DNA from: Haplomitrium mnioides
Lineage: Eukaryota > Marchantiophyta > Haplomitriopsida > Calobryales
Assembly (NCBI GenBank): GCA_049999725.1
Contig: JBNGIS010035508.1
Coordinates: 1 to 48,643, forward strand
Length of the DNA stretch: 48,643 bases
Direction of reading: 5' to 3'
Shown here: piece by piece, positions 12,584 to 21,798 of the stretch
Layout of the letters: the number at the start of each line of letters is the position of its first letter
How positions within the stretch are numbered: position 1 is the stretch's first letter
Made by a program: the position numbers and the translations under genes
The notes under the pieces: generated by a model
Told to the model about the DNA's origin: nothing
Database searches by the model: none
Seen by the model: only the letters and a program-made list of their open reading frames with translations

Positions 12584-12593
12584 CTCCCCCTTC
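12584..12593 (-). promoter_or_regulatory. Polypurine tract of element A
   Basis: On the minus strand GAAGGGGGAG is followed by TTA and then the LTR start TGTCAGCC. A purine run just ahead of TG is the primer site for plus-strand DNA synthesis in LTR elements. The exact match of the following 82 bases to the isolated fragment at 21285-21366 supports TG as the true LTR edge. Confidence 0.6.
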
Positions 12594-12680
12594 AAGTGTG
12601 AAGCGTCCCTGCGAACACACTTCTTCTCCTTCAATTTTCTGGTGTCTCTGTTGCTGGTCGCTGGCTTGACTCTGTAACTC

Positions 12681-12744
12681 CTGCAATACAATCCCACGAA
12701 ACACCCCCCAGCAAAACACACGCACACACAGCGAAACAACTTAC
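12681..12744 (-). other. Possible 64-base intron after the protease of element A
   Basis: On the minus strand the donor reads GAG then GTAAGT (exon ends at 12745) and the acceptor reads TTGTATTGCAG then GAG (exon resumes at 12680). Both match plant splice consensus well. Removing it joins the acidic frame ending PSQP to a basic frame beginning SYRVKPATSN and keeps the reading frame open to about 12554. It is short for a plant intron, and no transcript is available, so this is an inference from splice-site quality. Confidence 0.4.
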
Positions 12745-13064
12745 CTCGGCTGGCTGGGTACCTTTGATGGGGTCATAGTTGGGCCCTTGTTTGCCTCTTG
12801 ATTTTCATGCTTCTTCAAATTGTCGAAGTGCACCCTGTTGTCCCCTTTTTGGATCCTGGTGCCCTCACCTTGGGTCCCCTTTGCCGCTGGTTCTTTCCAC
12901 TGGTGCTCTAGTCTATCGTAGGCTAACACTTCACTTGGGTTGACAGACACCACACCCTCCTCCAACAGATCCTCCTCTATCGTTTCGCTCACCATTTGTA
13001 CCCAGTAGTAGTACTCTGAATCTTCCTCCCCTTCGGACCACTCACTGTCGTACTCTGCCTCCGA
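12745..13064 (-). pseudogene. Element A acidic tail after the protease
   Basis: Downstream of the protease stop the same strand encodes an acidic run including SEWSEGEEDSEYYYW and ETIEEDLLEEGV, then a hydrophilic stretch ending PTMTPSKVPSQP. A complete element would have RT after the protease; none is present. A single stop between HVPHLRET and this part separates it from the protease frame. I recognise no domain. Confidence 0.5.
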
Positions 13065-13787
13065 CTACGTTTCCCTCAAGTGAGGGACATGACCGTAATG
13101 CACTGTCATTTTGTCGAGGCCGAACACCAATGTGGAGTTCCCCCATTTGTGTATTACTCTGGCCCCACACAGCCACGACCTTCCTATCAACATTGGGTAA
13201 GGAGAAGTTTTGACGGGTCGCATTACCAGATAATTCAATTTGAACTCTTTTCCCTCTATGAAGGTTGGAATTTGAAAAAGAGAGCCCAGTGGCTTTACTC
13301 GTGACCCATCCGCCAGCCTCATGACCCTGGCTGTAGGCTGGAATTTCGTGAATCCCAGCTTGTGCGATGTCTCCTCTACCATAATGTTGACTCCTGCCCC
13401 TCCATCTACGGGCACTAAAGACAGTGTGCACCCCGCGATCTGGATGTCGATCTCCAGGGTCCCTTTGTCTTCACAGATTAGCTGCAAGTCTGCTGGAGCT
13501 CCCACCTTGGGTAGCCTCTTCTTCCTCTTTGCCCCCATCCACAAATCACGGAGCTGTCTCCGATACAATGGGCTATCCTTGATGAGTTGGCCCACTGTGG
13601 CCGTGATAGGGCAATTTTGTACGTCCGCCTGAATGTTGTAGGGGATGGGCTTTACCCCCTCTTCCGCAGCTACAATCCTCTCGTGCATCTCCTGGATCTC
13701 TCCCTGCTTCTTCCTGACTTCCTTGAGGGTCTCCTCAACTGCCTGCTCTTGTTCTAGAGCCTCCAAAGCCTCCAACTGCTTCCTCAC
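13065..13787 (-). pseudogene. Element A aspartic protease with N-terminal coiled-coil-like part
   Basis: An open frame of 240 codons. Residues 1-45 are rich in Glu, Leu and Lys (EALEALEQEQAVEETLKEV) and could form a coiled coil. The protease follows at about residues 110-240: VDGGAGVNIM is the active-site loop in the D-G-G form common in plant gag-linked proteases, and YPMLIGRSWL is the C-terminal signature. It would cut the gag precursor during particle assembly. The frame overlaps the end of gag in the -1 frame at about 13784-13787, which could be a ribosomal frameshift site or a mutation; no classic slippery heptamer is seen. This frame itself is uninterrupted. Confidence 0.75.
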
Positions 13788-15423
13788 CTAGTCCTACTCT
13801 CCGGGTAGAACCATTTCGGATTATTTCGCCGATAATTAGAATCATCCTGAGGTGGGGTCGCTCGAGCCACTTCCTTCTCAACTCTTTTCTTGGCCTTCCT
13901 CTGGCCTCTCTTTTTGGCCTTGGCCTCTGCCTTGGTAACGACCCTAAAACAATCATCTGAAGTTGGCGTCTCCCAGCCGGGCAACTCAACTTCCTCCTCT
14001 GTATCTAGAGTGATCAGATTGACATTTAAAGGGGGAGGAGGATTCAAGCTTGGCCCAAGGGTAGCATCTGGGCAATTCATGGCTACATGCCCCTCCATTT
14101 TGCATTGGAAGCAAAGGGAAGGCGATTGCCCATAATTGCTCTTACGCGGCTCCAGACATCTTGCTGAAATGTGACCAAGCTGGCCACAATTCCAACACAC
14201 CATGATTGTGGTCTTGGGTGGCCAATGGGCAGCCCACTGATTCATAGGCCTTGCGTTCCCTCCTGTAGGCCTGCTCAGAATTGTCCAAGGTCCCCCGCTA
14301 ATTTGATACATTGTGTCTAGAGCCTCCTCTAGGACATACTCCACCCCTTCTCTCACGTACTATGGTGCTTCCTCCCTTACATACTGCACAGCATTGGTGT
14401 CATTCGGACATTCCTGGGGGGAGTGTCCGTGTTGCTTGCAGTGGACACACCAGACTCCAACTCTCCGGGTCGGCAGGGGTCGTCCCTCCGGTTTGATCCC
14501 TGCCATGAGGATGTTCATCGCCCCCAACTTGGCGCTCAGCTCGTCAATTCGATCCCTCCCGCCTTGCTTCCTGCTAGCCTCGAGTTCGGGTTCAGTTTTC
14601 TTATATCTCCCCTTGCTGGCCCCCTTCCGATGATGCACCTCCTTGACATGCTTTTTCTTCTTTAGGTCTTTCTTCTTCTTTTTCCTCCTGGATGATCAGT
14701 CCTCGTCTGAGCTGTTGTTGCTCGACTCATTCTCGCTTTCCGAGGAGGAATCAAAACTCTGATCTATTTCCTCGTCACTGTCCGAAGCATCCGAAGAATC
14801 ATCAGAGTCGTATCTGGCCCGTGCCTTTCTTCGAGAACTAGTGAGGGCAGCCTTCACATGGGATCAAGCTGCGTTGACAACGCTTCCAGAGTCTGGGGAT
14901 CCGTCTGTCTTACCCAGGTCCCAATCCCTCTGGGGAGAGCAGCTAGGAACCATGTTGTGAGCATCTCGTCAATGGCTGCCGGGTTCAACTTTATCGCCAC
15001 CTTCTTGAAATGTTGGAGGAACCTCCTCACAGACTCCTTCTTCTTCATCTTGAGCTGACCCATCTTGATCATCGCATCAGTTTCTTCCCCAATCCCACGG
15101 AACTCCGCTGTGAAGGCCACCTTAAATGCATGCCAATCCTTTTTTACGATGTTTGGTAGGTCTTTGTACCAGGGCTAGGCCTCTCCCTTTAGCACTCCTG
15201 GCAGGATTCCAATCTTGACATGGGCTTCCCCATTTGCTGCTACAGTGTTCTCAAGGTCATCCAGCCATGCATCTGGATCATCCTTCAGGCGTCCCTTGAA
15301 GGACATGTATTTGAACCTTCCCTGAAGCCCAAAAGGTGGTACTGGGTTGGCCATCCCTCCACTGCCACTTCCACTTCCACCCATGGGTTCCTTCCTTCCA
15401 CCACTCTTCCTTAACAGACTCAA
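13784..15423 (-). pseudogene. Element A gag with three CCHC zinc knuckles
   Basis: Capsid domain: SFKGRLKDDPDAWLDDLE, then after a TAG the stretch PWYKDLPNIVKKDW, and MGQLKMKKKESVRRFLQHFK, the retrotransposon gag core. Next comes a Ser/Asp-rich stretch (RYDSDDSSDASDSDEE) and a Lys-rich stretch. Knuckle 1 is CVHCKQHGHSPQEC; knuckles 2 and 3 are CWNCGQLGHISARC and CFQCKMEGHVAMNC, all with the C-x2-C-x4-H-x4-C spacing. Breaks: TAG at about 15172 and 14357, a TGA and frameshift near 14860, and a TGA near 14698. The two TAG stops sit where Gln (CAG) would be expected, as from C-to-T change. Confidence 0.85.
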
Positions 15424-15533
15424 CCCCTAGTTGCTCTGTTTCTTGGAAGTAACCTTCTCACCGACTGACTTGAGTCTCTTGTGCACAAAGTGGTCTTTTT
15501 GGTTCGAGTTGGTCTCACGTTTATCAAACCTTT

Positions 15534-15552
15534 GGCCCTCCTTCTAGCACCA
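15534..15552 (-). promoter_or_regulatory. Primer binding site of element A
   Basis: On the minus strand TGGTGCTAGAAGGAGGGCC lies 8 bases after the LTR end GCGACA. A TGG start complements the CCA end of a tRNA, as PBS sequences do. I cannot name the tRNA with confidence from memory. Confidence 0.65.
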
Positions 15553-16573
15553 AAAATTTATGTCGCTCTCCTATCCCATGCCTTAACCTTTTCAGGTCCC
15601 GCTTCGGTTGCAAGGGAGGACTGTTTACGGGCTTTCAGGTTCTTTTCTGAGATGGCCCCTTGCAAGTTACCACTTTCAGACCTTAAGGACTCTTCCTCTC
15701 CTTACATGCCTTATATGCACCTCTCACTCTTCTTCTTCTTATACTCAAGTCAGTTACTCAACCATTCTCAAGTCCACATCCATAACACCCAGCTGTGATT
15801 TGTGTGATTCTTCCGCTTTATTCATAAGACCCAATGACTTAGGCTCTGCTACCTTATTTGTGCTTGGGCAGAATGGTGCTGGTGACCTGCAAAACTAAAC
15901 ACTACCAGAGGTTTGGACTCCCTCTCTCAAGATGGTCACAACACTGGTCCAGATATTCCTAACCATCCTAGAAGGCACTAAGTCCTACTCTATGCAACAA
16001 AATCATAACAGAGAGCATTTAACCCCAAGATACCAGACTTTTTTTAAGGGATTGGACTCCCCCTTCAAGGCTCTTCCTAGAGTCTGCTCAACTATCCTGA
16101 TGGCTTTTAAGTTAATACAACTCTACAACACAATGCACAAAGGAAATCTAACTACACATATATGAACAAACAATTTATACACTATGTGCAAGAGAAAACA
16201 GAGTCCTTGAAGGCCCTCTGGATTTCTACCAATTGATACTTCCCTTATGAGTCCTGCTGCCTTACAACCTGCAGCCCAGCAACCCACACACCCTCCTCTC
16301 TAGATAGTTTTTTAACTTCCCTCATGAGAAGCCTTGCTTTTACTTCCTCGGGCTAGGAAGAGAGTTTCTTTGACTTCCACCTTTGGAAGATAGCTTTACT
16401 TGTTGCAGGTAGCCCACTCCACCCTCGAGCCTCGACGGGTCATCCCGCATAGTGCGCAAGCACTAACACAGCGCCCCCCCCCCCTCCTCCTCTTCCCTCT
16501 CAGCTCCACTTGAAGAAACACACCAGAGTGTCCTCCGAACACTCTGGGCTGATGCACTTGCACAAGGAAATGT

Positions 16574-17190
16574 CGAGACGACTCCAAGCTCCTCACTTGG
16601 CAGCCTCTCCTTAGTTCTTGGCAAGTCAGAATCCCTTCGAGCTATCGTATCAGTAACCCTCCGTCCTGGTCCGCCTGCAAGGATGAGGTCACCTGGATTG
16701 CCCAAGCATCCAGAGCTCCTCACTCTGCAATCCTCGGTGCCCCTCTAGTCCTCCTCCAAATCCCCGCGAGTACCCTTGCTTCACATAGCTCCTCACTGAA
16801 TTCTCACCCATGCCTTACCATGCACGATTCTCTTTTCTTGCTATCACTGTCGCGCCCCGCAATCGTTTGTAAAACGCCGAGACGACTCCAAGCTCCTCAC
16901 TTGGCAGCCTCTCCTTAGTTCTCGGTAGGTCGGGATCCCTTTGAGCTATCGTATCAGTAACCCTCTGCCCTGGTCCGCCTGCAAGGATGAGGTCACCTAG
17001 ATTGCCCGAGCATCTAGAGCTCCTCACTCTGCAATCCTCGGCGCCCCTCCAGTCCTCCTCTAAATCCCACGGTTCCCCTTGAGCGAGTACCCCTGCTTCA
17101 CATAGCTCTTCACTGAATCCTCACCCATGTCTTACCATGCGCAATTCTCGTGCCTCACATCGCTATAGCACCCAGCAATTGCTCGTGCAT
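16574..17190. repeat. Tandem duplication inside the right LTR, period 304
   Basis: Units start at 16574 and 16878, matching those at 9684 and 10001. Period differs from the left LTR (317) because a short stretch containing the CCCCTTGAGCG context is missing near 16765. Confidence 0.85.
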
Positions 17191-17194
17191 CAAC

Positions 17195-17686
17195 CTAAAC
17201 ATAATCGAAGGCAAACGATGTATACTTTATGCGAGTGCTGATCCCTTGAAGCTCGATCCGATGAATAGTCACTATGGTTGTTGAGCTTGAAGTGGGAGAA
17301 TGCGATGCATGGCTCCTTCGTCTGTTAATCCAGTTACAACGGAACGAGAAATCAAGCTGCGTGTCCTTTCGGTTGCTCGAGAAGGACAAGTACAACGGTA
17401 ATTTTACGACGAGCTCCAAGGAATCTTGCGGGAAGAGATTCCCGCAGAACCAAGTTCGAAAAGGCTCTTCAGAACCGAGTTCTAAAGTGCCCCGCGGAAC
17501 CCACTCCACAGAATCTCCACAGATTCCCCCGTAGATCCCTCTTTCTTCTCCTGGCGCCACGTCGTCCGCTGTACTGCCGTCCGATGCCACCTTGCAAGGG
17601 GGTAGACTGACCGTCGCGCTGACCGCTCCTTCCGCAGTTGACCCGTACATTGCCCGAGGTCCGATGAGCTCCTCTCCTTGTGTCAC
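17195..17686 (-). CDS. Open frame carried in the element A LTR, function unknown
   Basis: 163 codons without a stop, including GEELIGPRAMYGSTAEGAVS, ERGIYGGICGDSVEW, FPQDSLEL and LDFSFRCNWINRRRSHASHS. The left LTR carries the same frame, but a TGA at 10496-10498 replaces CGA. In return, this copy ends at a TAG (17195-17197) where the left copy has CAG. The ancestral frame was therefore longer than either copy, roughly 190 codons or more. I recognise no domain. GC-rich sequence has few chance stops, so the frame could be accidental; it begins at GTG at the element B junction. Confidence 0.3.
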   Translation of the reverse strand: MTQGEELIGPRAMYGSTAEGAVSATVSLPPCKVASDGSTADDVAPGEERGIYGGICGDSVEWVPRGTLELGSEEPFRTWFCGNLFPQDSLELVVKLPLYLSFSSNRKDTQLDFSFRCNWINRRRSHASHSPTSSSTTIVTIHRIELQGISTRIKYTSFAFDYV

Positions 17687-17688
17687 AT

Positions 17689-19414
17689 TGTCGTGTGGCA
17701 GTTTTCTTGTTCTGAGAATACGCAGGGTATATGGCTGTAGAGAGTGTTATGCAAATGGCAGAAGCTCTATGGTTCAGTGGTTTGGAATGAATAACTTTGA
17801 CAGAGATTTAGGTTCTCATGCCTTTCCTGGATTCAATAAATGTTCGATCACAAACCCGAAAAAAAAGTAGTTTTCTCCAATTTTTTGTTCGAGTGTTGTC
17901 AAGGAGAATGCATGGCTTGCTTGTTGCTAGGGTCTGAAACTCTCAGGCTGAAAACCAAAGCGCAAGATAACTCTGTATGAAAATTTTCAGCTGAAATCCT
18001 TGAGCAAACTAGTCATTACTCTCAAAGATTCAATGTTGTTTGAGAAAAACCGAACAAAATAACACCCCTAAACTTCCTAGATAATAACTTCTTCAATTCA
18101 AAGAGAATAGCCTTGAAATTTCACACACTATTGTATCATGCAACCATCTTCAGGTTCCCAAATTCTCAACTGATACTCTACTCTTGACAGGATGCAAGAA
18201 TTCACAACTCAAAGTCGAATAAGGAGTGAATTTGAAACAACCTTTCAATCAGTACTCAACTTCAACTCAATGTTACAGAACAACCCCAACTCCAAATGAA
18301 TCAAACTTGTCTTTAAATTTTAGCCCTTGTTTTCAGCTTTCTAGAGATACTCTGCTTGTTTCTAGATTCGTTGTACACTTGATTCTATTGCTTGAAAGAC
18401 AATCTGCCCTTCAATTTGACCCCTTCACCTTCAAACGCTCATAAGTATTGTTCCAAAGCTCCAAATGACTTGAAATTTGTTGCAAAGGGATGCCACTCTT
18501 CTTGAGCTTTTGATCCTTTCCTTGCACAAACTTCACTTTCCCTGGAAACTCCTTGAACCTTCAGAAAAACGAACTGCCTCCTCTCCTTCCTTTAGGTTTT
18601 TACTAACTTCAAGTTAACTCACTTTTCTTTTGATATAAGAACCATAGAACATAAGCTATTTGTGCTGACAGGAAACAAAGATGAAAGAAACAGAAGGTAA
18701 ACTTGAGTCCTCTTCAATCAGATGACCATTTGGCGACGCTCCACTGGTTGCAGCTCCGACTATTCAACATTTACCGAAAACCCGAAACACCCTTCGACGA
18801 CGATTTGAGAAACACCTCTCCACATCAGGTCAGAATTAGATGGTAAGGTCCCATCGTTCTCCATAGGTGATTATTGGCAATAAAACAGGAATTGGTGAAT
18901 TCATCACCGAAGTGATACACTATCCACTGTCGAAAGTGGTCTCAAGGAATTATCCACAACCCAATGAAGAATGGATTTGGAAGAGGAAAATTAGGAGCAA
19001 CAAACAATCCTCTATCCATTTCCAAGATTGCCACCCATAAGCTCCTTCAACTCCACTGTAGAACTTCTGTGTTTCGAGCACCAACTCCCCTTTTCGATAT
19101 CTGTCCCTCCCTGGTTGTTCCCTCGATGATCCCCCTTTTTTCCCCACTGCTTTCTCTATTATCTTCAAAATATCTGAGCGCATAATCCAAAAGAATCCAT
19201 GAACAACCAATATGATGGTCTTGTCCATACCTACAAGATCTCAAGAATCTTCCACGTAGTACTAGCATACTCTACTTTTGCGTTTCTAGAAGTTGTTCGA
19301 TAGATGCCTTGTCGCTTCTTCTTGACTTTTCTCTAAACTCATCCATGGTAAGAGTGATTTGTTTTTCCTTTTTTCTTGTTATCTTTCACACACTTGCCGA
19401 ACCACAACACGACA
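17689..19414 (-). repeat. Element B 3' LTR, 1726 bases
   Basis: On the minus strand it begins TGTCGTGTTGTGGTTC directly after a polypurine tract and ends CCACACGACA. The terminal inverted repeat TGTCGTG/CACGACA fits an LTR. No second copy of it is in the window, in keeping with a 5'-truncated element. No gene is seen inside; its short open frames are not similar to anything I know. Confidence 0.7.
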
Positions 19415-19427
19415 TCCACCCCCCTCT
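19415..19427 (-). promoter_or_regulatory. Polypurine tract of element B
   Basis: Minus strand AGAGGGGGGTGGA immediately precedes the LTR start TGTCGTG, 50 bases beyond the integrase stop. Position and composition are as expected for the plus-strand primer. Confidence 0.7.
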
Positions 19428-19479
19428 GAGTTGGTGCATCCTCTAGTAGACACCAAGAAAGTAAACGTTGTGGTCGGCA

Positions 19480-20563
19480 TTAAAGAGTTTCTACTTCTTC
19501 TAAAGTGATGTCCTCCTCTTGCTCTTCTAGATTATCTTCCTCTTCAAACACTAGCATGGCAGCTCCAAGATCCTCCAAAACATTTTCTTGGTCCCATTGC
19601 TTGAACAGTTTCACCCATTTTCCTGCAATTGGAACTTTGAGCAAAGTCTCATCCAACTCTCTCAAGGTATATGTGGCATTGTCATGCAAAATCACCACTA
19701 CATAAAGTCCAAACCAGCGTTTAGAAAACTTCCTCACCGTACTATGTTGGTTATCCAAGTTGTTGTCATAAACCAATACCCAACCTCCTTCTTGTAAATC
19801 ATATGGCCTCAATCTATGTGTTTGATCAAATCTGATTTTGTTTTTCAACCTTTCCACTGCTAACTAGATATCTTCAGGCCTCCTCTCTAATTGCTGAATC
19901 CGAAGTGTAAGCAACTCCTCTCGTGATATCTGATCTTGCCAAGGTAAGACACTCCAACTCAAGATAGTCTCCTTGATAGGCATGATAGGTTTATGCCCTT
20001 GCATCAACTCAATTGGCATATAACCAATCACTGAGCTATGAGTAGTCCTATCAGCCCATAATGCAAATGGTAATAGCCTTGGCCACTCACCATCTCTCCT
20101 TCTACATGCTTTAATAAGAGCCTTCACAATAGGAGGATGCCCACGCTCACTCTTTGCATTCACTTCAGGATTATATGTTGTAGTGAGAGCAAGCTTGATC
20201 CCACATCTTTGAAAGAATTCTCTAGCTTCATGAGTATTTAACTCACCTCTGTCAGCTGTGATCTTTCCCACACAACCATATCTTGACACCACATCTTCTA
20301 GCAAAAACCGACAAATATTCTCTGTTGTCTTGGTTCTCAAATGCTCTTCCCTCCACTTGATTGGATAAATCTTTTCTTGCTAGGACCAAGTACTTCATTT
20401 GCCACACTCCTGGTGGCATGGCAACAAGATCCATTACCCACTTATAGTGCAAAGCAAGTGGATACGTTGGATGTAACCCATCTCTGTGCCGAAGCTCTGA
20501 ATACATCTGATAGGTTTGACATGGCTCTACAAAGGAAACGACATCCCTATACATATTTTTCCA
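19480..20563 (-). pseudogene. Element B integrase core and C-terminus
   Basis: Continues the RNase H frame after a TGA at about 20561 (a second Trp of Y-W-W-K would be expected). Catalytic residues are visible: Asp in YKWVMDLVAMPPG, Asp in GKITADRGE, Glu in NAKSERGHPPIVKAL, the D-D-E triad. A one-base insertion (TTT for TT) near 20340 splits the core, and a TAG near 19864 precedes the C-terminal part, whose KFSKRWFGLYVV resembles a GPY/F module. The end is very acidic (EEEDNLEEQEEDITLEEVE). Integrates cDNA into host DNA. Three single-base lesions make it inactive. Confidence 0.85.
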
Positions 20564-21284
20564 TCAATATTTTTCCTTCAATTTTGCAAAGCTACCATAA
20601 ATGCCCCTATGCCTAGCCCATAAGCTACAATGAAATTCATTCAACAACTCTTTTTGTGTCTTTTTCTCACACACCACCCTTCGTGGTATATCATGGCCTT
20701 TTTTTGCCCTCTTCCATAAGTAGCCTTTTGCCAAGAGATAGTTGTAGGCTTTTTGCCTTACTTGCCTAAATTGAGCTTCATTCCATTCTGGTTTTCTCCT
20801 CAATGTGCTTAAATAATAGCCAATATCCAGCCACTCTCCTTCATAAAGCTCTTGCATGAATGGTTCTTCTGTCTTCTGTGCACGTGAATAAAATTCAGTG
20901 CCTACATCATCAATGTCTTCAACCATCTCGTCCTCTTGCTCATATCTAGCTCTAGAGAGCATATCTGCCACTGGATTATCCTTTCTTGCTATGTGTTTGA
21001 ATTCTGGATTCAATGACTTGATATAGGCAATCCAACACAACATTGCAATGTCAGGCGTGTTGCAGTTGGTAATCATCCCCAACAAAGGTAAGCAATCTAT
21101 TTCCACAATTAGTGGTGCTCCAATCAGGTATTCTTTCTCAGCTTTCATGGCTGCAACCACCCCCCATAACTCTCTTTTCACCTGTGGATAGCTTCTTTGT
21201 CGTTTGCTCAACACTTTTGCTCCAAACCGATTTCTTTCCTCATTATTTTGCCCAATGGCCCAACCTATAGCAATAGGACTGGCA
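20564..21284 (-). pseudogene. Element B RNase H and integrase zinc-binding region
   Basis: Open without stops. The four RNase H carboxylates are recognisable: Asp in CDASPIAIGWAIGQ, Glu in VKRELWGVVAAMK, Asp in VEIDCLPLLGM and Asp in DNPVADMLSRARYE. An acidic spacer (EQEDEMVEDIDDVG) follows, then the integrase N-terminal domain with GYLWKRAKKGHDIPRRVV and FHCSLWARHRGIYGSFAKLK. The open frame runs on past 21284 to 21367, but that last part is element A LTR sequence read by chance. The RT that should precede RNase H is missing. Confidence 0.85.
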
Positions 21285-21366
21285 TCACACTTGCCAATGG
21301 TCATTGTGCCAGTGATGCTTTTGATTTCATGATTCCTGCTTGAGTGCTCCAAACCACCGGCTGACA
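21285..21366 (-). repeat. 82-base tip of an element A-type LTR
   Basis: Minus strand TGTCAGCCGGTGGTTTGGAG and onward matches the start of the left LTR (12580 to 12499) with about 7 differences, then both sequences diverge after AAGTGTGA. It begins at the LTR's terminal TG and abuts the methyltransferase gene at 21367 without spacer. This marks an element A-type LTR edge inserted into that gene, later fused by deletion to element B. Confidence 0.75.
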
Positions 21367-21798
21367 CTTACCCTCTTGCTTTTCTTCTCCATTGCCAAAA
21401 GGCTAGAGAGTGGAAAGCACGGCAACAAAGTGGTGCTGCATCTCTCACAATAGAAGGCGTTGTGAGAGATAAGGAAGAATATTTAATGTCTTATGTCGAT
21501 GATCTCAACGTGGCATTTTATAAAGTCCACGGGGAGGCCAACGCTCGACAACTAAAGGGCCTTGTGAAACCTAGGTGTTTCACTTTGGTTATTTTCCTTA
21601 CGGGTATAACCTAAAGGAATGCAAGCATGATGACTCGGAACCATTTTCAAAAGATGACATTTTTGATTTGGTATCAAATTTTGCGGTAGTAACAACTTTG
21701 TAGTTTTGGTTTTTTGTGATCATTTATTTTTTGCAGCAATTTGGCATCCTCGAGGATGCCCTTTCTGAAGTCTGCTATACAATTGATCACGGCATCTG

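Larger units (their letters stand above)
8664..17688 (-). mobile_element. Element A: gag-protease LTR retrotransposon without pol
   Basis: In minus-strand order: right LTR part (17688 to 15561), PBS (15552-15534), gag, protease, an acidic tail, a polypurine tract (12593-12584), and a left LTR (12580 to 8664). The shared LTR part is about 96 percent identical over the first 300 bases I compared. No RT, RNase H or integrase lies between protease and polypurine tract, so the copy could move only with enzymes supplied in trans; this resembles the plant TR-GAG type of non-autonomous element. The sequence is clearly richer in G and C than its surroundings. Flanks do not give a matching target duplication: TATTT on the left, and none found at 17689 because element B interrupts the right LTR. 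An assembly gap lies in the left LTR. Confidence 0.7.
15561..17688 (-). repeat. Element A right (5') LTR, interrupted part
   Basis: Matches 8664 to about 10840 nearly end to end, starting TGTCGCTCTCC on the plus strand. In the first 300 bases there are about 12 differences, mostly transitions. At 17688 the match is taken over by element B's LTR. At the border, the left copy has CGCGGCACAAGG on the minus strand where this copy has TGTGACACAAGG, all C-to-T or G-to-A changes, which argues that the LTR does not start here but continues inward as in the left copy. Confidence 0.8.
17689..21284 (-). mobile_element. Element B: 3' half of a Ty3/gypsy element
   Basis: Minus-strand order: RNase H, integrase zinc domain, integrase core, integrase C-terminus, polypurine tract, LTR. 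Gag, protease and RT are missing; the left-over starts abruptly at 21284 in the middle of the RNase H first strand. It lies inside the element A LTR and replaces about 1.7 kb of it. The protein sequence is far better preserved than in E1, with about one TGA, one single-base insertion and one TAG. Confidence 0.75.

Noticed and set aside
20564-21367. Full 267-codon frame as one protein
   Set aside because: The first 27 codons come from an LTR tip of another family; only the part from 21284 onward is RNase H-integrase.
8659-21371. Element A as one clean insertion from 8664 to 21366
   Set aside because: The candidate target sites differ (TATTT against CTTAC) and the two flanks are unrelated, so the ends probably do not belong to one event.
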